A stretch of 64,000 bases of DNA, taken from NCBI RefSeq assembly GCF_018613755.1, contig NZ_JAGGPP010000019.1, forward strand, positions 78,310 to 142,309, read 5' to 3'. Positions 1 through 8,935 of this stretch are shown here, in pieces. The stretch's first letter is position 1, and each line of letters begins with the position of its first letter. The notes under the pieces are model-generated. The model did not search any database. It was not told the DNA's origin and worked only from the letters and a program-made list of their open reading frames with translations. The DNA comes from Arthrobacter sp. ISL-72. Its GTDB lineage: Bacteria; Actinomycetota; Actinomycetes; Actinomycetales; Micrococcaceae. A program made the position numbers and the translations under genes.

Positions 1-2
1 AC

Positions 3-191
3 GCCTTCCTGGAAGGGCGCTACAACGGCGCATTCACGTACAACTTCATCAAGGCCGTGACGGGCGACGGGACCCTGGGCAGGGCGGAGATCCTCAAGCA
101 GGTCAGCAAAGGCCTCAGGGCGGGCGGTTTCGACCAGGTGGCCCAGCTGGAAGGCACGACGGCGGCGCGGAAGTCCTCGTGGGGAAGCTGA
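3..191 (+). CDS. C-terminal end of a caspase-family (peptidase C14-like) protein, partial
   Basis: The window opens inside this gene; only the last 62 codons and the TGA stop are present. The peptide has the pattern found at the end of bacterial metacaspase/caspase-like domains: a YNGAFTYNFIKAV segment, a short turn, an RAEILKQV helix, then GFDQVAQLEG. The catalytic His and Cys would lie upstream, outside the window, so activity cannot be judged. Such proteins are cysteine proteases, often in signalling or regulated death. It converges on the metallopeptidase gene ending at 225, so two putative proteases face each other. Family assignment rests on the tail alone and is moderate. Confidence 0.6.
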   Translation, partial: AFLEGRYNGAFTYNFIKAVTGDGTLGRAEILKQVSKGLRAGGFDQVAQLEGTTAARKSSWGS

Positions 192-224
192 CGGAGGCTC
201 ACCCGCTGTGTGCACTCCGTTCCC

Positions 225-1865
225 TCACTCCGTGCGTTCATCCTCCCGGTGGAACGTTGCGGCCGGCATTCTGATCCCGGCTTCCCTTTTGATGGCTTCA
301 AGTTTTTCCTGCTGCCACTCCGCGTCCATGACCGGCTTCAGTGCGGCGAAACAGAGCCTTCCACCCTCATCGAACCGAAGCAGTCCCCCGCCGCGGACGG
401 TGTAATAGTCGCTGTCCACTCGGAGACCGAGCTTGTTCCTTGCTTCGGTTTTTGACATCGTGACCGACTGTACGTAGGAGGCGCCGATTTCGGAGACGAC
501 GAAACCGTCCGGCCCCACACGTGTACTTGGGCGCACTCTGTTCACAACGATGCCCGCGTTCTGGTCAATGCCCGCTGCCTCAATCAATCGCGGGTTCTCC
601 CACATGAACCGGTTGATCTCCTCGGGATCGGCGGCGAGGGCGGACAAGCGGACCGGGTAGCGCAGGTCGCGCAGATGCTTCAGCCCATCCAGAAGCTCAT
701 CCGGTTCCGTGGCAAGGTCGATGTCCCAAAACGCGTCGCGGACCGCCTGCCGGTATCCCATCATGTCGGTGGGGACCAGCACGGCGTCGGCTGCGAGAAT
801 TCCCCGCAGCAGGTCCTCCCAGCCCGGGTCCACCGGCGGCATGTAGGCGAGTCCGCGCAGCACCATCCCTAACATCTGATGCCCAAGCTGCGCCCCGGCT
901 TCGGCCACCTGGTACCGGCTGGAGCGGCCGCCCGGCCTTTCCAGGCGCTGCTGCCAGAGTTTGACGACCGCATCCAGCACGGCCTTGACAGCGATCTCAC
1001 CCCGCCGGTGAGGTTCAGGATCCAGCCGCCACTCGAACGGCACATCCGTGTCCAGCGGCCGGCGGGCGGCGCCCCGGGAAAACAATCCGTCCGCCAGCCC
1101 GAACAGGCCGGACGCCAGGACTTCCTTTTCGATGTTCCGGGCGCGCAGGATTCCCTGTTTGCCGTCTGCGCCCGGAAGGGCCACTGACAACTGTTGCTCC
1201 ACCCGCTCCGGCGATGAAAAGACGCTTAGCATTGCCACGACATCCGCTATGCACTCGTGCAGGGCATAGCCGTCGAGCAAAGCGTCGCTGTCCGTCCACA
1301 TGCGTCGGTAACCGTCCAAGACCGCGTGCGTTACCTCATGGGCCACAAGGTCGTGATAGAGCGCCAGCGGGACGGAGCGTTTGGAACGTTCATCGGTACT
1401 GTGCCCGAAACGGATCAGGCCGCGCTCCCGGTCGTAGCCGGTGGAAGTGTAAGGGATTGTGTCATACACGCTGATGACCAGCCGGTGGCCCGAGGCCCAG
1501 CCCATCCGGCGTCCTAGCGTGGTTTCAAAGGCCTGGAGGGTGGCCGTCGCCACAGCGTAGACATGCTGCGCCAGGAACCGGCTGTCGGCCAACAACTCTT
1601 CGAGTTCCGAAGGGGCGGGCTGGTCGTCGATGCACCATTCGTTGCGGTCCACGGACAGGGAAATGGGCCGAGGCGCGTCAGCCCCGGGAGCACGGACGCG
1701 CAGCGCCAGGCGTCCTCCGACCGGGCCGTTGACGATCCTCTCCACGGGGATCCGGATGCTGGTGGTGAGGGGCTTTCCCGATTTGCGGGTGAAGGGGCCC
1801 TCGGCGAGCGCGGTAAGCGCAACCATCTCGAGGCCATGCCCGATTCCAAGCGCTGCAGAGACCAT
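225..1865 (-). CDS. Putative zinc metallopeptidase, gluzincin-like (HExxH)
   Basis: A 546-residue protein with HEVTH at about residues 176-180 and HECIAD at about 203-208. HExxH followed some 24 residues later by a Glu-x3-Asp resembles the thermolysin-type gluzincin zinc site, the second Glu being the third ligand. No signal peptide or membrane segment is evident, so it may act in the cytoplasm. The C-terminal ~120 residues have no recognised motif. The start is uncertain: an ATG 13 codons downstream (1826) is also possible, and no strong ribosome site precedes either. It converges with the caspase-like gene 33 bp away. I do not recognise a named family; the function is inferred from the metal motif only. 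Confidence 0.6.
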   Translation of the reverse strand: MVSAALGIGHGLEMVALTALAEGPFTRKSGKPLTTSIRIPVERIVNGPVGGRLALRVRAPGADAPRPISLSVDRNEWCIDDQPAPSELEELLADSRFLAQHVYAVATATLQAFETTLGRRMGWASGHRLVISVYDTIPYTSTGYDRERGLIRFGHSTDERSKRSVPLALYHDLVAHEVTHAVLDGYRRMWTDSDALLDGYALHECIADVVAMLSVFSSPERVEQQLSVALPGADGKQGILRARNIEKEVLASGLFGLADGLFSRGAARRPLDTDVPFEWRLDPEPHRRGEIAVKAVLDAVVKLWQQRLERPGGRSSRYQVAEAGAQLGHQMLGMVLRGLAYMPPVDPGWEDLLRGILAADAVLVPTDMMGYRQAVRDAFWDIDLATEPDELLDGLKHLRDLRYPVRLSALAADPEEINRFMWENPRLIEAAGIDQNAGIVVNRVRPSTRVGPDGFVVSEIGASYVQSVTMSKTEARNKLGLRVDSDYYTVRGGGLLRFDEGGRLCFAALKPVMDAEWQQEKLEAIKREAGIRMPAATFHREDERTE

Positions 1866-2007
1866 AGCCGGCCCGCTTTCCTCAACTTTGCAGCCTCACC
1901 TTGTGAAGGGGAGGTCTGCATCAAACCTGGTTCCCCAGGCCTCAATTATTGCGGGCGCAGGCATGAATGACTACGGTTTCCCGGCGCGGGCCGCCGGCCG
2001 GCTCCGG

Positions 2008-3147
2008 CTAGAGTGCCGCGCGCTGCAGCGACCGCGCTGCGTCAATGGTGGCCTGCCCGAGGACCCGGCTTCCCTGGTAGAGCACAACGGTCTGTCCGGG
2101 AGCCACTCCGCGCAGCGGAGTGTTCAGGGTCACCACGAGGTTAGTCCGCTCCGCGCCGCCGTCGTCCTTCAGCTGTTCCATGTGAGCCGTGGCGTGGACG
2201 GGGTCGCCGTGCGCGCGGACCTGGGCGTGGCAGTCGAACTCTTCCCCGGTGGCGATTTCCGCGATCGGCAGGCCGGCCCAGGAAACCTTGATGCCGCGGA
2301 TCTCGTCGATGGCAAGGAGCGCCTCCGGCCCCACCACCACCTTGTTTTCCTTCGGCCTGATCTCCAGGACGAACCGCGGCTTGCCGTCGGCGGCGGGAGT
2401 GCCCAGCTTGAGTCCGCGCCGCTGGCCTACGGTGAAGGCGTTGGCGCCAGGATGCTCGCCCACCTTGGAGCCGGTTTCGTCCACAATGTCGCCCGTGGTC
2501 ATGTCGATCTTTTCGGCAAGCCAGCCAGCGGTGTCGCCGTCGGGAATGAAGCAGATGTCGTGGCTGTCCGGCTTGTTCGCCACGGAGAGCCCGCGACGTT
2601 CGGCTTCCGCACGGACTTCAGCCTTCGACGGGGTGTCGGCAAGGGGGAACATGGAGTGCTTGAGCTGTTCGTGGGTGAGGACTCCGAGCACGTAGCTCTG
2701 GTCCTTGGCCCAGTCCGCTGCGCGGTGGAGCTCCGGGTTCCCGTCAGCGTCGGTGATGACCTTGGCGTAGTGGCCGGTGCAGACGGCGTCGAACCCCAGG
2801 GCGATTGCCTTCTCCAGCAACGCCGCAAACTTGATGCGCTCGTTGCAGCGCATGCAGGGGTTGGGTGTCCGCCCGGCAGCGTATTCGTCGATGAAGTCCT
2901 GGACCACGTCTTCCTTGAACCGCTCGGAAAAATCCCACACGTAGTACGGGATGCCCAGGACGTCACAGGCGCGCCACGCATCGCGGGAGTCCTCGATGGT
3001 GCAGCACCCGCGGCTGCCGGTGCGGAGGGTTCCGGGCATCCTGGACAGCGCCAGGTGGACACCGACGACGTCGTGTCCGGCCTCGACGGCGCGGGCGGCG
3101 GCAACGGCGGAATCGACTCCGCCGCTCATGGCTGCAAGAACTCGCAT
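2008..3147 (-). CDS. mnmA: tRNA-specific 2-thiouridylase MnmA
   Basis: MnmA thiolates U34 of tRNA Lys, Glu and Gln using ATP and persulfide sulfur from a cysteine desulfurase. The 379-residue product has the PP-loop SGGVDS near residue 8, the first catalytic cysteine in [13 protein letters not shown], the second in [11 protein letters not shown], and the family beta-barrel tail. The start at 3147 ([10 protein letters not shown]) is preferred over an in-frame ATG 22 codons upstream, because it matches the family N-terminus and has AAAGAAAG just before it. A cysteine desulfurase that could supply sulfur lies 1.4 kb upstream on the same strand, with an oppositely oriented flavoprotein gene between. 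High confidence. Confidence 0.95.
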   Translation of the reverse strand: MRVLAAMSGGVDSAVAAARAVEAGHDVVGVHLALSRMPGTLRTGSRGCCTIEDSRDAWRACDVLGIPYYVWDFSERFKEDVVQDFIDEYAAGRTPNPCMRCNERIKFAALLEKAIALGFDAVCTGHYAKVITDADGNPELHRAADWAKDQSYVLGVLTHEQLKHSMFPLADTPSKAEVRAEAERRGLSVANKPDSHDICFIPDGDTAGWLAEKIDMTTGDIVDETGSKVGEHPGANAFTVGQRRGLKLGTPAADGKPRFVLEIRPKENKVVVGPEALLAIDEIRGIKVSWAGLPIAEIATGEEFDCHAQVRAHGDPVHATAHMEQLKDDGGAERTNLVVTLNTPLRGVAPGQTVVLYQGSRVLGQATIDAARSLQRAAL

Positions 3148-3274
3148 GCTGGCTTTCTTTAGGAAAAAGGGGTGGTTGGGCGGCTGCGGCCCGGACCGGA
3201 GGGAAACGGACACACTGCACGCCCCTATATTCTACTGCCTCGACCAAGGAGGGCCTGAAATCGCCGCCGGACCC

Positions 3275-3303
3275 TTGACTGCCGCCCCTCGGCCTTCTAT
3301 CGT
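3275..3303 (+). promoter_or_regulatory. Likely sigma-70-type promoter for the flavoprotein gene
   Basis: TTGACT at 3275-3280 is followed after 17 bp by TATCGT at 3298-3303, in an AT-richer patch upstream of the gene starting at 3367. The leader would be about 55 nt. Prediction from sequence only. Confidence 0.45.
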
Positions 3304-3366
3304 CAAGATTACTATTTTTAGAAACTTCCGGCCGCAGCGCCGGCCTCCAGGGAAGCGAGTGTCGCC

Positions 3367-4617
3367 ATGCCTGTCGAACGCACCAACGAAAGCATTGTGA
3401 TCGTAGGGGCCGGCCTGGCCGGGGCCACTGCCGCCCGCACCTTGCGCGGCGAGGGTTTTGCCGGCCGGATCAGCCTGATCGGAGCGGAGAAACACCATCC
3501 CTACCTTCGGCCGCCGCTGTCCAAGGAGTACCTCCTGGGCAAGGCCGGCGAGGACGCCGTTCCCGTGGCACCGGACGACTGGTACACCGAGAACGACGTC
3601 GACCTCCGCCTGGGCACCCAGGCCACCGGCATCGATCCCGGATCCCACCGGGTTCGCCTCAGCAGCGGCGACTCCTTGGACTACAGCGCGCTCCTGCTGA
3701 CGCCCGGCGCACTCCCCCGGAACCTCCGGCTCCCCGGGAGCGGGCTCGACGGCGTCACCACGTTCCGGACCTTGGATGACTGCCGGCGGCTTCGGGACAC
3801 CTTGTCGCCCGGTGGAAAGAACGTGGTGATGATCGGCTCCGGCTGGATCGGGATGGAACTTGCGGCCGCGGCCACCAGCTACGGAAACCGCGTGACGCTG
3901 CTGGGCCTGGAGGACATCCCCTTGGCGGCAGCCATCGGACCGGAGCTGGGCGCATTCTTCCGCTCCCTGCACGAGGCCCAGGGGGTCCGGTTCAGGCTGG
4001 GCGCCACAGCAGCCGAGCTTGGCGGCGAGTCGGGCCAGGTCACCTCAGTGGTCACCGGATCGGGTGAAGTCCTGCCGGCAGACGTGGTGGTCATTGCGGT
4101 GGGCGTGGCGCCGGACGTGGCGCTCGCGGAGGCGTCCGGCCTCGCTCTGGACAATGGAATTCTCACGGACGCCGGCCTGCGGACCAGCAAGCCCGATATT
4201 TTTGCCGCAGGGGACGCGGCAAATGCCCTGCATCCTTTCACCGGGCAGCACCACCGCAGCGAGCATTGGTCCAATGCGCTCAACGGCGGAAAAATCGCCG
4301 CGAAGTCGATGCTTGGCCAGGACGCAGTGCTGGACACCATTCCCTACTTCTACACGGACCAGTACGACGTCAGCATGGAGTATTCGGGTTTTCCCACCCT
4401 GGCCGCGGGCGCCGAGCCGGTCATCCGGGGGTCGCTGGAGAGCAAGGAGTTCATCGCGTTCTGGCAGCATGAGGGCCGGGTGGTTGCAGGCATGAACGTC
4501 AACGTTCCCCGCACCCAAAAAGCCATCAAGGCCCTCATCTCCAGCCGTGCAGCGGTACGGCCCGGCCGCCTGGCCGATGCCGGCCTCGCGCTGGATCAGC
4601 TGCTGGCGGACGACTGA
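3367..4617 (+). CDS. FAD-dependent NAD(P)H:ferredoxin reductase-like oxidoreductase
   Basis: A 416-residue pyridine-nucleotide-disulfide-type flavoprotein of the ferredoxin/rubredoxin reductase group (BphA4/CamA-like). Visible are an N-terminal FAD Rossmann motif [10 protein letters not shown] (about residues 12-21), the [12 protein letters not shown] signature near 46-57, a second dinucleotide motif [11 protein letters not shown] near 157-167, and the FAD-contacting [10 protein letters not shown] near 277-286. The C-terminal part fits the reductase_C domain. Such enzymes pass electrons from NAD(P)H to a ferredoxin serving a P450 or dioxygenase; no partner is adjacent. Its 3' end overlaps the convergent cysteine desulfurase by 22 bp. 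The physiological partner is unknown. Confidence 0.9.
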   Translation: MPVERTNESIVIVGAGLAGATAARTLRGEGFAGRISLIGAEKHHPYLRPPLSKEYLLGKAGEDAVPVAPDDWYTENDVDLRLGTQATGIDPGSHRVRLSSGDSLDYSALLLTPGALPRNLRLPGSGLDGVTTFRTLDDCRRLRDTLSPGGKNVVMIGSGWIGMELAAAATSYGNRVTLLGLEDIPLAAAIGPELGAFFRSLHEAQGVRFRLGATAAELGGESGQVTSVVTGSGEVLPADVVVIAVGVAPDVALAEASGLALDNGILTDAGLRTSKPDIFAAGDAANALHPFTGQHHRSEHWSNALNGGKIAAKSMLGQDAVLDTIPYFYTDQYDVSMEYSGFPTLAAGAEPVIRGSLESKEFIAFWQHEGRVVAGMNVNVPRTQKAIKALISSRAAVRPGRLADAGLALDQLLADD

Positions 4618-5825
4618 CGGGCCACCGTGGCAGCCGTCTGGATTGTCGATTCGTGTCCGGCCATGCCCGCGTGGCGGGCCCGTTCGTAGGCGCCCGGGAG
4701 CGCCGCCAGGAGCGCATCTACGTCGGCGTCGGTGGAAGCGTGGCCAAGGGAGAACCGCTGTGCGCCGCGCGCGGTTTCCTCATCAAGTCCCATGGCCAGC
4801 AGGACATGCGAGGGCCGCGGCACGCCGGCAGTGCAGGCGGAACCGGTGGACGATTCCACCCCGGCAAGGTCCAGGAGGAATAGCAGGGAATCGCCCTCGC
4901 AGCCCGGAAACGTGAAATGCACGTTGCCCGGCAGGCGCCCCTCGCCCGGTGCTCCTCGGAGGACCGCTTCCGGGATTGCTTCCTGCACTCCGGCGATCAG
5001 CCTGTCCCGCAGGCCGGCAATCCGGGCCGATTCGGCCGGAAGGTTGCGGGTAACGGCTTCCGCCGCCGCGGCGAAGGCGGCGATCGACGCCGTGTCCAGC
5101 GTGCCCGACCTGACATCGCGCTCCTGGCCTCCGCCATGCTGAACCGGGGTCAGCTTGACGGAACGGCCCAGCAGCAGGGCTCCCACGCCCACGGGTCCGC
5201 CGATCTTGTGGCCGGAGACGGACATGGCGTCCAGCCCGCTCGCTGCGAAGTCCACGGGAACCGAGCCGAAGGCCTGGACAGCATCGGAATGCACGGGCAC
5301 GCCGGCCGCGTGGGCCGCCTCAACCACTTCCCGCACCGGCTGGATGGTGCCCACTTCGTTGTTTGCCCACATCACCGTTACCAGCGCGATGGACTCCGGA
5401 TTCCGGCCCAGCTCGGACCTCAGCGCATCGAGGTCCACCATGCCCTGGGAATCGACGGGAAGCCAGTAAACCTCCGCCTGCTCGTGCCGTTCCAGCCACT
5501 CAACGGTGTCCAGCACCGCGTGATGTTCGACGGCGGAGCACAGGATCCGCGTACGTTCCGGATTCTCAGCGCGGCGGGCCCAATAAAGGCCCTTCACCGC
5601 AAGGTTGTCAGCCTCCGTGCCGCCGGAGGTGAAGATGACCTCCGACGGATGAGCCCCGGCTGCGGCGGCAATTATCTCGCGGCCGTCCTCCACTGCCCGG
5701 CGGGCACGGCGTCCGGAGCCGTGCAGCGACGACGGGTTTCCGGTCCTGGCGAGCTCGCGCGTGAGTGCGGCCAGGGCCTCGGCGGCTAGGGGCGTGGTGG
5801 CAGCATGATCGAGGTAGACGGACAC
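4596..5825 (-). CDS. Cysteine desulfurase (IscS/NifS class V aminotransferase)
   Basis: A PLP enzyme that takes sulfur from L-cysteine as a protein persulfide. The 409-residue product begins with [10 protein letters not shown], has HNH-type EHHAVL near 100, the PLP lysine in [11 protein letters not shown], and the catalytic cysteine in [10 protein letters not shown]. The start is GTG at 5825. A ~25-residue C-terminal tail follows the conserved core. It lies upstream of mnmA on the same strand, so it is a plausible sulfur donor for tRNA thiolation; this pairing is common in actinobacteria, although here an opposite-strand flavoprotein gene separates the two. Whether it also serves Fe-S assembly cannot be told from this window. 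Confidence 0.93.
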   Translation of the reverse strand: MSVYLDHAATTPLAAEALAALTRELARTGNPSSLHGSGRRARRAVEDGREIIAAAAGAHPSEVIFTSGGTEADNLAVKGLYWARRAENPERTRILCSAVEHHAVLDTVEWLERHEQAEVYWLPVDSQGMVDLDALRSELGRNPESIALVTVMWANNEVGTIQPVREVVEAAHAAGVPVHSDAVQAFGSVPVDFAASGLDAMSVSGHKIGGPVGVGALLLGRSVKLTPVQHGGGQERDVRSGTLDTASIAAFAAAAEAVTRNLPAESARIAGLRDRLIAGVQEAIPEAVLRGAPGEGRLPGNVHFTFPGCEGDSLLFLLDLAGVESSTGSACTAGVPRPSHVLLAMGLDEETARGAQRFSLGHASTDADVDALLAALPGAYERARHAGMAGHESTIQTAATVARQSSASS

Positions 5826-5882
5826 AAGCCAATTCTAGCCGCGGCGGGTCCGGCTGCTCCGGTGCCGGTGTAGATTCGAGCC

Positions 5883-6761
5883 GTGAAAGCCTCGATTTAC
5901 CTGGTGCTGGCCACTCTGTTCTGGTCCGGCAACCTTGCCGTGGGGCAGGCCGCCGTGGGCACCATGACACCTCTGGATCTCACGTTCTGGAGGTGGGCGC
6001 TGGCAGCCCTCCCGCTCGTGGCACTGGCACATTTCGTCGAACGTCCCGACTGGCGTGCGGTTTTGGGCCGATGGCGGGTGCTGCTGCTCCTGAGCGTGCT
6101 GGGCATGGGCGCGTACACGCTGCTTCTCTACACCGCGCTCCAGCACACGTCGGCGCTAAATGCTTCGTTGATCACTGCCGCCAATCCGGCACTCATCGTT
6201 GTGCTGGCCATTTTCATCCTCGGCGAAAAACCCGGAACCGTCGGCTGGCTGGGCATAGCGCTGGGCCTGGCCGGAGTGCTCCTGGTGCTGACCCGCGGCG
6301 AACTGCTGCAGGTATTCAGCATCCGCTTCAATTTCGGCGACCTGCTGATGCTCGCGGCCATTGCGGCGTGGGGCTTCTACACCATCATTTCCCGCAGGCT
6401 GGGGCTTCCCGCCATTGCGGCCACGGCGGCGCAGGTGGTGATGGCCACCCTCCTGATCGCTCCCGCCGCCCTCGCTGCCGGAACGGAGTTCCCCTCGACA
6501 GCGGCCGAACGATGGTCCATTGCCTATATCGCGCTCTTCCCGTCCTTGGCCGCGTACCTTTTCTGGAACCTCGCGCTCAAGACGACGGCACCGGGCACGG
6601 CCGGCAACTACCTGAACCTGATCGTGGTCTTCACCGCGGCCATCACCGTGCTCATGGGCATTCCCCTCAGCCTCCCCCAGGTGATCGGGGGCCTGCTTGT
6701 CATAGCAGGCGTCCTGCTGGCCGGCCGACCCAAAAAGTCCGCGGAAATCAGGGCGGCGTAA
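5883..6761 (+). CDS. EamA/DMT-superfamily membrane exporter
   Basis: A 292-residue, strongly hydrophobic protein with about ten membrane segments arranged as two EamA repeats, the form seen in drug/metabolite transporters of the RhaT/YdcZ type. The first helix carries the characteristic LFWSGNLAVGQAAVG segment and the second repeat begins near residue 150 (FGDLLMLAAIAAWGFYTI). It is probably an efflux carrier for a small metabolite in the cytoplasmic membrane; the substrate is unknown. The GTG start at 5883 is inferred from the hydrophobic N-terminus. It lies divergent from the cysteine desulfurase, and its 3' end overlaps the convergent regulator gene by 14 bp. Confidence 0.88.
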   Translation: MKASIYLVLATLFWSGNLAVGQAAVGTMTPLDLTFWRWALAALPLVALAHFVERPDWRAVLGRWRVLLLLSVLGMGAYTLLLYTALQHTSALNASLITAANPALIVVLAIFILGEKPGTVGWLGIALGLAGVLLVLTRGELLQVFSIRFNFGDLLMLAAIAAWGFYTIISRRLGLPAIAATAAQVVMATLLIAPAALAAGTEFPSTAAERWSIAYIALFPSLAAYLFWNLALKTTAPGTAGNYLNLIVVFTAAITVLMGIPLSLPQVIGGLLVIAGVLLAGRPKKSAEIRAA

Positions 6762-7410
6762 CCCTGGCGCAGCACTGGCCCGGAGTGCTGTTCCCGACGA
6801 TGCGGCCTTCCTCGAGGCCGCAGCCGGCAGCCGCGCCGCCAAGGAAAGCGCCGTTCATGGCGCAGACCACTTCCGTGTGACTGCCCGCGAGCCGGTGGAA
6901 CGGGCAGTTCTGAAGGGCGTAGCCGCCAGCCCCGTCAGGATCCGGCATGTAGCCTTCAGCCGAGAGGAACTCCTCGAGGCTTGCGGAGCCTTCCGCCATT
7001 GCCCGGCCCTTGGTGTAGGACGTGGCCAGGAGCGTATCCCGGACGGGCTCGCCGGCCATGGCGGCCTGTTCAATGGCGGTGGCCATGAGTTCAGCGGCAA
7101 GATCGTAGTTGCGGTCCGGCACGGAGGCACCCACTTCCGGCTGGGCCGGCCGGTACATTTTCGCCGGACGCCCCGAGCCGGGCCCGTCCTTGCCGCCGAG
7201 CTTACGGAACTCGACCGCGAGCACACCGTCCCGGACCATCCGGTCCAGGTGGAATGAGGCCGTGCTGCGCGGGATCCCCAGCGCGCCGGCCACGTCGTCA
7301 CGGCCCACCGGCCCGGGCGAAGAGGCCACGTACTCGAAAAGCTTTCGGCGGTTCTCGTCGCCAAGGGATGCCACGGCCTCTACCCGGCGGGACCACGGAA
7401 GTCTGCGCAT
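6748..7410 (-). CDS. Winged-helix transcriptional regulator with C-terminal cysteine cluster
   Basis: A 220-residue ArsR-like winged-helix protein. The N-terminal third (VASLGDENRRKLFEYVASS through STASFHLDRMVRDGVL) is a typical DNA-binding domain. The C-terminal third has cysteines in QNCPFH, VVCAMNG and GQCCARV, a layout suited to binding a metal or Fe-S cluster, as in SufR-like sensors. I chose ATG 7410 (MRRLPW) rather than the ATG eight codons upstream because the domain starts here. It is divergent from the DoxX-like gene at 7498, and the AT-rich gap between them carries repeated TCTAAAA half-sites, so it probably controls that gene and itself. The ligand is not known. Confidence 0.8.
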   Translation of the reverse strand: MRRLPWSRRVEAVASLGDENRRKLFEYVASSPGPVGRDDVAGALGIPRSTASFHLDRMVRDGVLAVEFRKLGGKDGPGSGRPAKMYRPAQPEVGASVPDRNYDLAAELMATAIEQAAMAGEPVRDTLLATSYTKGRAMAEGSASLEEFLSAEGYMPDPDGAGGYALQNCPFHRLAGSHTEVVCAMNGAFLGGAAAGCGLEEGRIVGNSTPGQCCARVTPP

Positions 7411-7423
7411 GGAACACCCTAAC

Positions 7424-7474
7424 TCTAAAAGCAAGATTCATTGCTTATTGTCGATTGCTTTCTAAAATTATAAT
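7424..7474. promoter_or_regulatory. Divergent promoter/operator between regulator and DoxX-like gene
   Basis: This AT-rich stretch stands out from its GC-rich surroundings. TCTAAAA occurs at 7424-7430 and 7461-7467, each beside a GCAA/TTGCTT motif in an imperfect inverted arrangement. A perfect TATAAT lies at 7469-7474 for rightward transcription. A further CTTTAGAAGG at 7481-7490 includes the ribosome site of the DoxX-like gene. The second TCTAAAA sits directly before the -10 box, where a bound repressor would block polymerase. Confidence 0.55.
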
Positions 7475-7497
7475 ACCTACCTTTAGAAGGAGTCATC

Positions 7498-7917
7498 ATG
7501 AAATCCCCCTCGGTGATGAGTTCGCCCGGCCAAACGCTCGCGTCCGACCCCGGCAGGCAGGCCTTCCTGCTGCTGCGTACGGTGTTCACGGTCGCCCCGA
7601 TTGTCTTCGGCCTCGACAAGTTCACCAATCTGCTCACGGACTGGACCATGTATCTGGCCCCCGTGGCAACGGCTGTTGTTCCGCTCCCGGCGCAGACGAT
7701 CATGTACATCGTAGGCGTGGTCGAAGTTGCCGCCGGAATCGCGGTGGCAGTGCGGCCACGCTTCGGATCGATGCTGGTGGCCGTTTGGCTGCTGGGCATC
7801 ATTATCAACCTGCTGGTCCTGGGCAGCTTCTTGGACATCGCTCTCCGCGATTTCGGCCTGCTTGTGGGTGCCCTGGCCCTCAACCGGCTGTCTCAACGCA
7901 ACTCACGCCGGCCGTAG
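7498..7917 (+). CDS. DoxX-like small integral membrane protein
   Basis: A 139-residue protein with four predicted membrane segments: about residues 24-42, 58-80, 88-110 and 115-130. It has the general shape of DoxX/DUF4383-type quinone-linked membrane proteins, for example LLRTVFTVAPIVFGLDKFTN, then VGVVEVAAGIAVAVRP. The AGAAGGAGTCATC leader gives an excellent ribosome site for ATG 7498. DoxX relatives are tied to thiosulfate:quinone or oxidative-stress functions, but the activity here is not known. It is divergently paired with the cysteine-cluster regulator and very likely its target. Family-level call only. Confidence 0.75.
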   Translation: MKSPSVMSSPGQTLASDPGRQAFLLLRTVFTVAPIVFGLDKFTNLLTDWTMYLAPVATAVVPLPAQTIMYIVGVVEVAAGIAVAVRPRFGSMLVAVWLLGIIINLLVLGSFLDIALRDFGLLVGALALNRLSQRNSRRP

Positions 7918-7942
7918 CGGGCCAGGCTTCAACAACAAGAGT

Positions 7943-8662
7943 TCAGTTTGTTGGCGGAACGACGATAAGCCGTTCCGCCACGTCCGTCCGGGCGGTAGCG
8001 AGCGCGGCCGGATCCGGGCACGATACCGAAATGTAAATGGACGAACCCGCTTTGCCAAAGAGCCTGGCCAACACGGCCGTCGAGTTGCCGCCGGGTCCGC
8101 CCACGCCCTCGAACACCAGCACTTCCGCCTTGGGCCCTGGCTTGTCCGGTTCCCCGCCCCACCGCAGCGTGTCGGTTTTCAGGGAGCCAGGCAGGATCCT
8201 GGAATCCACGTATTTGAACAGTTCCACCGTGGAGGCCCTGTCGTCTCCGGACACCGCCAGGGAACCCTGGTTTACCCGGACACGGGCCGACACCACGCAT
8301 CCGTCGGTTTTGAGGTAACGGTTCTCCCCCGCCACGTTCTCCTTGACGGGCTTCCAGCCCGGCGCCTCGCGGAGTCCGTCTGAGAGCCCGACGGCGATCC
8401 CCGGGGCCAGCGAATCGCCGGCGGTAAAGGGTAGGTCCTTCGCCGCCACCGCCTCGGCATCGTGGCCCGGGGTAATGGTGGGCGTTGCAAGTGCCGGCGT
8501 GGTCTGGACATCACGGGGGGCCGCCGGGTCCGGAACGCCCACGCTGCATCCGGATGCGGCGGCAAGCACTGCGGCCGAGATGACCGGCCCGGTGATCCGC
8601 CAGCGCGGTGTCCGCCTGCTCGCGAGTCCTTGCCTCCGGCCTGCGGCGGGTCCCCGGCCCAT
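7943..8662 (-). CDS. Putative secreted lipoprotein of unknown function
   Basis: A 239-residue protein with an Arg-rich N-terminus, a hydrophobic stretch (WRITGPVISAAVLAAASGC) and a lipobox-like AAASGC, so it is likely a lipid-anchored extracytoplasmic protein. ATG 8662 was chosen because GGGGGCAGTG precedes it and the signal peptide starts there; the frame stays open for 64 more codons but without signal-peptide character. The mature part contains two widely spaced cysteines (DGCVV and SVSCPD) that could form a disulfide. No family was recognised. It converges on the DoxX-like gene, 25 bp away. Confidence 0.7.
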   Translation of the reverse strand: MGRGPAAGRRQGLASRRTPRWRITGPVISAAVLAAASGCSVGVPDPAAPRDVQTTPALATPTITPGHDAEAVAAKDLPFTAGDSLAPGIAVGLSDGLREAPGWKPVKENVAGENRYLKTDGCVVSARVRVNQGSLAVSGDDRASTVELFKYVDSRILPGSLKTDTLRWGGEPDKPGPKAEVLVFEGVGGPGGNSTAVLARLFGKAGSSIYISVSCPDPAALATARTDVAERLIVVPPTN

Positions 8663-8765
8663 CGATTCCACACTGCCCCCACTTATGCTCTCTGCTGCCG
8701 GCACTGCCCCGGCCGGTCCTCCGCACGAGTCTAGACGCTCCCGCCGTCCTTCCTGCCTGCCCCGA

Positions 8766-8827
8766 GGGAACACGAGCCTGCCCGGGTGGGAACACGAGGC
8801 CAACGGGTGGGAACACGAAGCCAACGG
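8766..8827. repeat. 21-bp tandem repeat, two full copies and one partial
   Basis: Two adjacent 21-bp units at 8786-8806 and 8807-8827 begin GTGGGAACACGA and differ at one position. The core GGGAACACGAG also occurs at 8766-8776. The array lies between the divergent lipoprotein and J-domain genes, upstream of both. Confidence 0.8.
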
Positions 8828-8935
8828 CCGGCCGGGAACCAAGGCCGCAGGCACGGACGTTGATCCTTCAGACGGTTAAACTGGGCGGACCGGACTGCCT
8901 GAGTGGACTGGAACCATCAAGAAAAGGATCAGTGC

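Noticed and set aside
1630..3162. 510-codon rightward open frame opposite the metallopeptidase and mnmA
   Set aside because: It is the high-GC mirror of two well-supported genes; the translation is Arg/Gly/Val-rich without domain motifs.
8766..8827. CRISPR array
   Set aside because: Units are adjacent without spacers and only two full copies exist; no cas genes are in the window.
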